Source: a bacterium CG2_30_54_10 (GTDB taxonomy: Bacteria; Muiribacteriota; Ozemobacteria; Ozemobacterales; Ozemobacteraceae). Taken from it: 7,436 nucleotides of DNA. Positions within the stretch are counted from its first letter, which is position 1. Each line of letters starts with the position of its first letter. The notes beneath the pieces were generated by a model. It saw only the letters and a program-made list of their open reading frames with translations, was not told the origin of the DNA and made no database searches. Below are positions 4,791 to 7,436 of this stretch, one piece after another. The translations under genes and the position numbers were made by a program. The stretch is taken from contig MNYA01000325.1 of the NCBI GenBank assembly GCA_001872985.1, forward strand, positions 1 to 7,436. The letters are read 5' to 3'.

Positions 4791-7436
4791 CTACAAAATG
4801 GTTTCCCAATGACAGGAAAGCTCCAGAGCTATGCCGCAAAAGGTTGACCGGGTCTTCCTTCGCCTGATTTTTGCGGAGGGAGTTACCGACCTCAAAATCT
4901 TCTGGATGCGCTGGAGAGAGCTTTTGAAGGCCCCGACATCAGTTTCGGGATCGAAGGGGGTCTGCCAGACGGTTTGGTACAAAGCCTCAACGTCAACCGG
5001 GTGCGGAAAAGCAACGAACAGTTGGGCAAGGATTCCGTGTGGGATCGATCCCGGTTTGATGAATGCTACGTGGTCCTTCCAGGCCAGAATGCCAAGCGGA
5101 CCGTCAAAAACCAGGTGCTGGGTGGGGTAGTTCTTTCGCCATGCATGATAATCGTCAACATGCATTGGACGGGTGTTTCCGTCCTCGATGCAGGTTAAAA
5201 ATTCAGCGGTGCGAGAGCGCCGGGCCTCGATCCTCTGAATCATGCGCTTGAAATCACGATTACGCGAAAAAAGCATACTAAGCATTGATGGCGGGGTTTT
5301 ATGGAGATGGTATTCAAGGAAGCGTTCGGAACCGGGGGTGGCCCTTGCTTGCATTTTCGTTGCGAACAGCCCCCAGAAAGGTTCAAATGACTGGGCATCG
5401 AGGAACAATGTGATTTGCTCGTCGAGGTCGACGTGGCTGAATTTTTCCGGAAAAAACAACGCGCCGAATATCCTAATTTGCATGAGCTGGTTTCTCTGTG
5501 GATTTTTGGAGAACCGCTTCTCTGCTTCGGCGAGGGTGGTCGAGGCAAGTGGATCGCCGCGCAAAGTTTCGCAAACTGCGATTCCATGCAGGCAATCACC
5601 GGACTCGATGTCGGTTCCATCGCAATTTTTTGATTTCGCGAGCATCGTTTCATACAATTTTTTTGCACGACCGTAGTCTCCGCTTAAAAGGGCGGTCATT
5701 GCTCGCACGCCTGTTATCACAAAAATGGCCCGTGGTTCGAGGGTGCGTGTCGTCAGGTCGGGAATCATGTCCCACCAGGCTTTTGCCGCCGCGGGGTTCC
5801 CAATAAGTTCGGAGATCCACGCCAGAAGCGCCGCTGACTCGAGCACCCCGCTTTCGTGATTTTGCTGTATCTTAAGCTTGTGGCATTCCATCAATACGCG
5901 CATTGCCTTGGAAAAATGTCCCATCTTCAAGAAAACCTTGCCTAAAGAAAGCTGAGCTATGGCCTGATTCCAGGAGTTTTTCAATAATCTCTGGAGGCGG
6001 ATCGCCTGAGTCAGAAAAAGGGCTGCTTTCCGGAACCGCCCGCAATCGTATTCGACACCCCCGAGATTGCCGAGCAAGGAAGCCTGCGCATCACGCTCTC
6101 CAAGACTTTTCATCGCGGAAAGGGCCGCCATATAGTATCGGCGTGCCTCGCGGGGCGCCCCACGGGTGAAATAAAGATTGCCAAGGGAGCAATCAGCCGT
6201 TGCGAGACGTCGTCGGTCATTGGCGACATTGAAAAACTCGCGAGCCAGGAGCAGTTCAGACATCGCTTCGTTTGCTTTGTTCATGAGCCGAAAAATGTTT
6301 CCAGCGGCATAGGCAAGTTCGCCCGACTCGACCTCCGAATTCTCTCGTTCCTCAAAAATGGCTTTCCCTCGGTCCACGACGGCGATTGCTTCGTCAAACC
6401 TGTCCTGACGCGCCATTGTTCTTGCCGCTACGACATAAAAATAATGCGGAAGGGGGCGATCCTTGGCAAGGTATTTTCTTGTGATGCGATTGACAAAGTC
6501 GAATCGCCCCGCACTAAATAGCTTATAGGACTGTTTGGCAAAATGTTCGATCACAAGATCGTCCATGCCGAGCAGCGAGCCAAAATGAAGTGCCACCTCC
6601 ACACGATCGATGGAAGCAGCCGAGATGTTCCGAAGAATGATGTCTTCGACCTCTTTCCTGCGTTGGAGAAGGATCTGGTGATGCTCTTCCAGCCAGCGGT
6701 TAAAGCGTACCGGGAAGCGATGCGGGTGAGCAGCCTCGACGATTCGGCCGAAATGGGCCAATAACAATGGCTCTAGTTCTTTATGCTGGATGCCCAGGAA
6801 CAATGCTGAAAAAAAAGAATCGAGAGGCGGTCCTTCGGCGCCTTCCGGGGCTCCCTGGATCGCCAAATGGCCATTTCCGACCATCCAGTCCAGGAAAGGG
6901 GGGTAACGCCGAAGCTCAATCCATTCGGAAATATCTGAATCAAGGCTCTGCGGTGGCTCGGCCAGGGGCACACCAAGTAATTCGGGCGAAATTTTGAGGA
7001 AAAAACGCTTTTCCCATGCCAGGCGGTCCGGGTTATTTCGCGGATCCAGTTTCACTGGAGTTCGCTTGAACGACGGGAATGGAATCTCCTTCCATCGGGC
7101 GCGTCCAGCCCATGCGGTTAGGAAAGATGCTCGTTTCAAAACGGTATCCGAAACCTGGCGTGCAAGCGAAAGCAGCAGGTGAGGATTGTAGGGAAGGCGC
7201 ACGAAAAAACCGGCGAGCTCGCGTAGCGGCGGCGCATGATGAAGGTCGGTCAGTAGGTCAAGCAGGGTCTTTTCAAGTGTAGAAACCGGCAAGGTGATTT
7301 TGCTGAATGATGTTGAAATTATGTTTCTGGGCTTTTCTTCGGGATGGTACACAAAGACCAACAGGCGTTTTCCGACTTGGCGATTGCGGCGTCTGCGCTG
7401 AGAGACCGCGGTCAGCTCGGTCGGTAAGGCTTGGCT
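4791..7436 (-). CDS. AbiEi-like, TPR and OmpR-type winged-helix regulator, 5' partial
   Basis: The frame is open to the window edge, so the start lies outside; 881 residues plus the stop are visible. Visible residues 1-115 resemble the AbiEi family (COG5340, predicted regulators of viral defence): LPTEL, an Arg-rich strand (QRRRRNRQ), a hydrophobic LLVFVY strand, EKTLLDLL (55-62) and SDTVLKRASFL (96-106). A helical linker follows. Residues about 327-602 hold six to seven TPR-like repeats; the clearest contain LGNLYFTRGAPREARRYY (418-435), GGVEYDCGRFRKAALFL and LGKVFLKMGHFSKAMRVL. Residues about 775-881 resemble an OmpR/Trans_reg_C winged helix: LVFDG, VDVEALYQTVW (815-825), PFDPE, FKSSLQRIQKIL (838-849) and an Arg/Lys-rich wing (KIRRRKTR). 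It has no receiver domain, signal peptide or membrane segment. The likely role is a cytoplasmic transcription regulator with a TPR protein- or ligand-sensing region; target unknown. No AbiEii-type toxin gene follows it. A TTG at 7361 could be read as a start, but coding similarity continues upstream of it. The AbiEi assignment is less certain than the TPR and winged-helix parts. Confidence 0.85.
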   Translation of the reverse strand, partial: SQALPTELTAVSQRRRRNRQVGKRLLVFVYHPEEKPRNIISTSFSKITLPVSTLEKTLLDLLTDLHHAPPLRELAGFFVRLPYNPHLLLSLARQVSDTVLKRASFLTAWAGRARWKEIPFPSFKRTPVKLDPRNNPDRLAWEKRFFLKISPELLGVPLAEPPQSLDSDISEWIELRRYPPFLDWMVGNGHLAIQGAPEGAEGPPLDSFFSALFLGIQHKELEPLLLAHFGRIVEAAHPHRFPVRFNRWLEEHHQILLQRRKEVEDIILRNISAASIDRVEVALHFGSLLGMDDLVIEHFAKQSYKLFSAGRFDFVNRITRKYLAKDRPLPHYFYVVAARTMARQDRFDEAIAVVDRGKAIFEERENSEVESGELAYAAGNIFRLMNKANEAMSELLLAREFFNVANDRRRLATADCSLGNLYFTRGAPREARRYYMAALSAMKSLGERDAQASLLGNLGGVEYDCGRFRKAALFLTQAIRLQRLLKNSWNQAIAQLSLGKVFLKMGHFSKAMRVLMECHKLKIQQNHESGVLESAALLAWISELIGNPAAAKAWWDMIPDLTTRTLEPRAIFVITGVRAMTALLSGDYGRAKKLYETMLAKSKNCDGTDIESGDCLHGIAVCETLRGDPLASTTLAEAEKRFSKNPQRNQLMQIRIFGALFFPEKFSHVDLDEQITLFLDAQSFEPFWGLFATKMQARATPGSERFLEYHLHKTPPSMLSMLFSRNRDFKRMIQRIEARRSRTAEFLTCIEDGNTRPMHVDDYHAWRKNYPTQHLVFDGPLGILAWKDHVAFIKPGSIPHGILAQLFVAFPHPVDVEALYQTVWQTPFDPETDVGAFKSSLQRIQKILRSVTPSAKIRRRKTRSTFCGIALELSCHWETIL

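Noticed and set aside
4791..7436. Type IV toxin-antitoxin (AbiE) locus
   Set aside because: No AbiEii nucleotidyltransferase-like gene follows; the next two genes encode secreted proteins. Only the N-terminal domain resembles AbiEi.
1..7436. CRISPR array, mobile element or tRNA/rRNA gene
   Set aside because: No regularly spaced repeats, no transposase or integrase motifs, no terminal inverted repeats and no cloverleaf-like sequence were seen on reading both strands.

Overview
The window looks like ordinary bacterial chromosome from a Gram-negative-type organism with roughly balanced base composition. It uses sigma70-like promoters, AGGAGG-type ribosome binding sites and simple hairpin terminators, and two of its four proteins carry cleavable Sec-type signal peptides. 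Large multidomain signalling proteins (GAF-GGDEF, TPR with winged helix) are typical of environmental deltaproteobacteria-like or other deep-branching phyla. I cannot name the taxon from the sequence. No rRNA, tRNA, CRISPR array, transposase, integrase or phage gene is visible.

Layout, left to right. Positions 3-28 hold a rho-independent terminator of a gene lying off the left edge. A near-consensus promoter (TTGACA, 17 bp, TAGAAT) then drives one + strand gene, 163-2211. It encodes a cytoplasmic signalling protein joining an RsbW/SpoIIAB-type ATPase domain, two GAF-like domains and a C-terminal GGDEF domain. The GGDEF signature is altered to GGEKF, while an RxxD c-di-GMP inhibitory-site motif is kept. 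Its last codons lie in a 12-bp tandem repeat.

A strong bidirectional terminator (2272-2302) separates it from three genes on the - strand. Reading in their direction of transcription, the first (7436 to 4791, 5' end outside the window) encodes a large protein. It has an AbiEi-like N-terminal region, a central block of TPR repeats and a C-terminal OmpR-type winged helix. After a 196-bp gap with a good - strand promoter and an adjacent dyad comes a two-gene transcription unit. This holds a secreted protein of unknown family (4594-3710) and, 23 bp later, a secreted subtilisin-fold protein (3686-2322). In the latter the Asp, His and Ser catalytic positions all appear to be replaced, so it is probably a pseudoprotease.

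How they may work together is inference. The two exported proteins share a transcript and probably act in the same envelope process. The upstream TPR/winged-helix protein is a plausible regulator of this or another locus. The GAF-GGDEF protein is transcribed convergently and shares only the terminator, so a functional link is unproven. The most noteworthy items are the catalytically dead subtilase operon, the AbiEi-like/TPR/winged-helix fusion, and the anti-sigma-type ATPase fused to a degenerate diguanylate cyclase.
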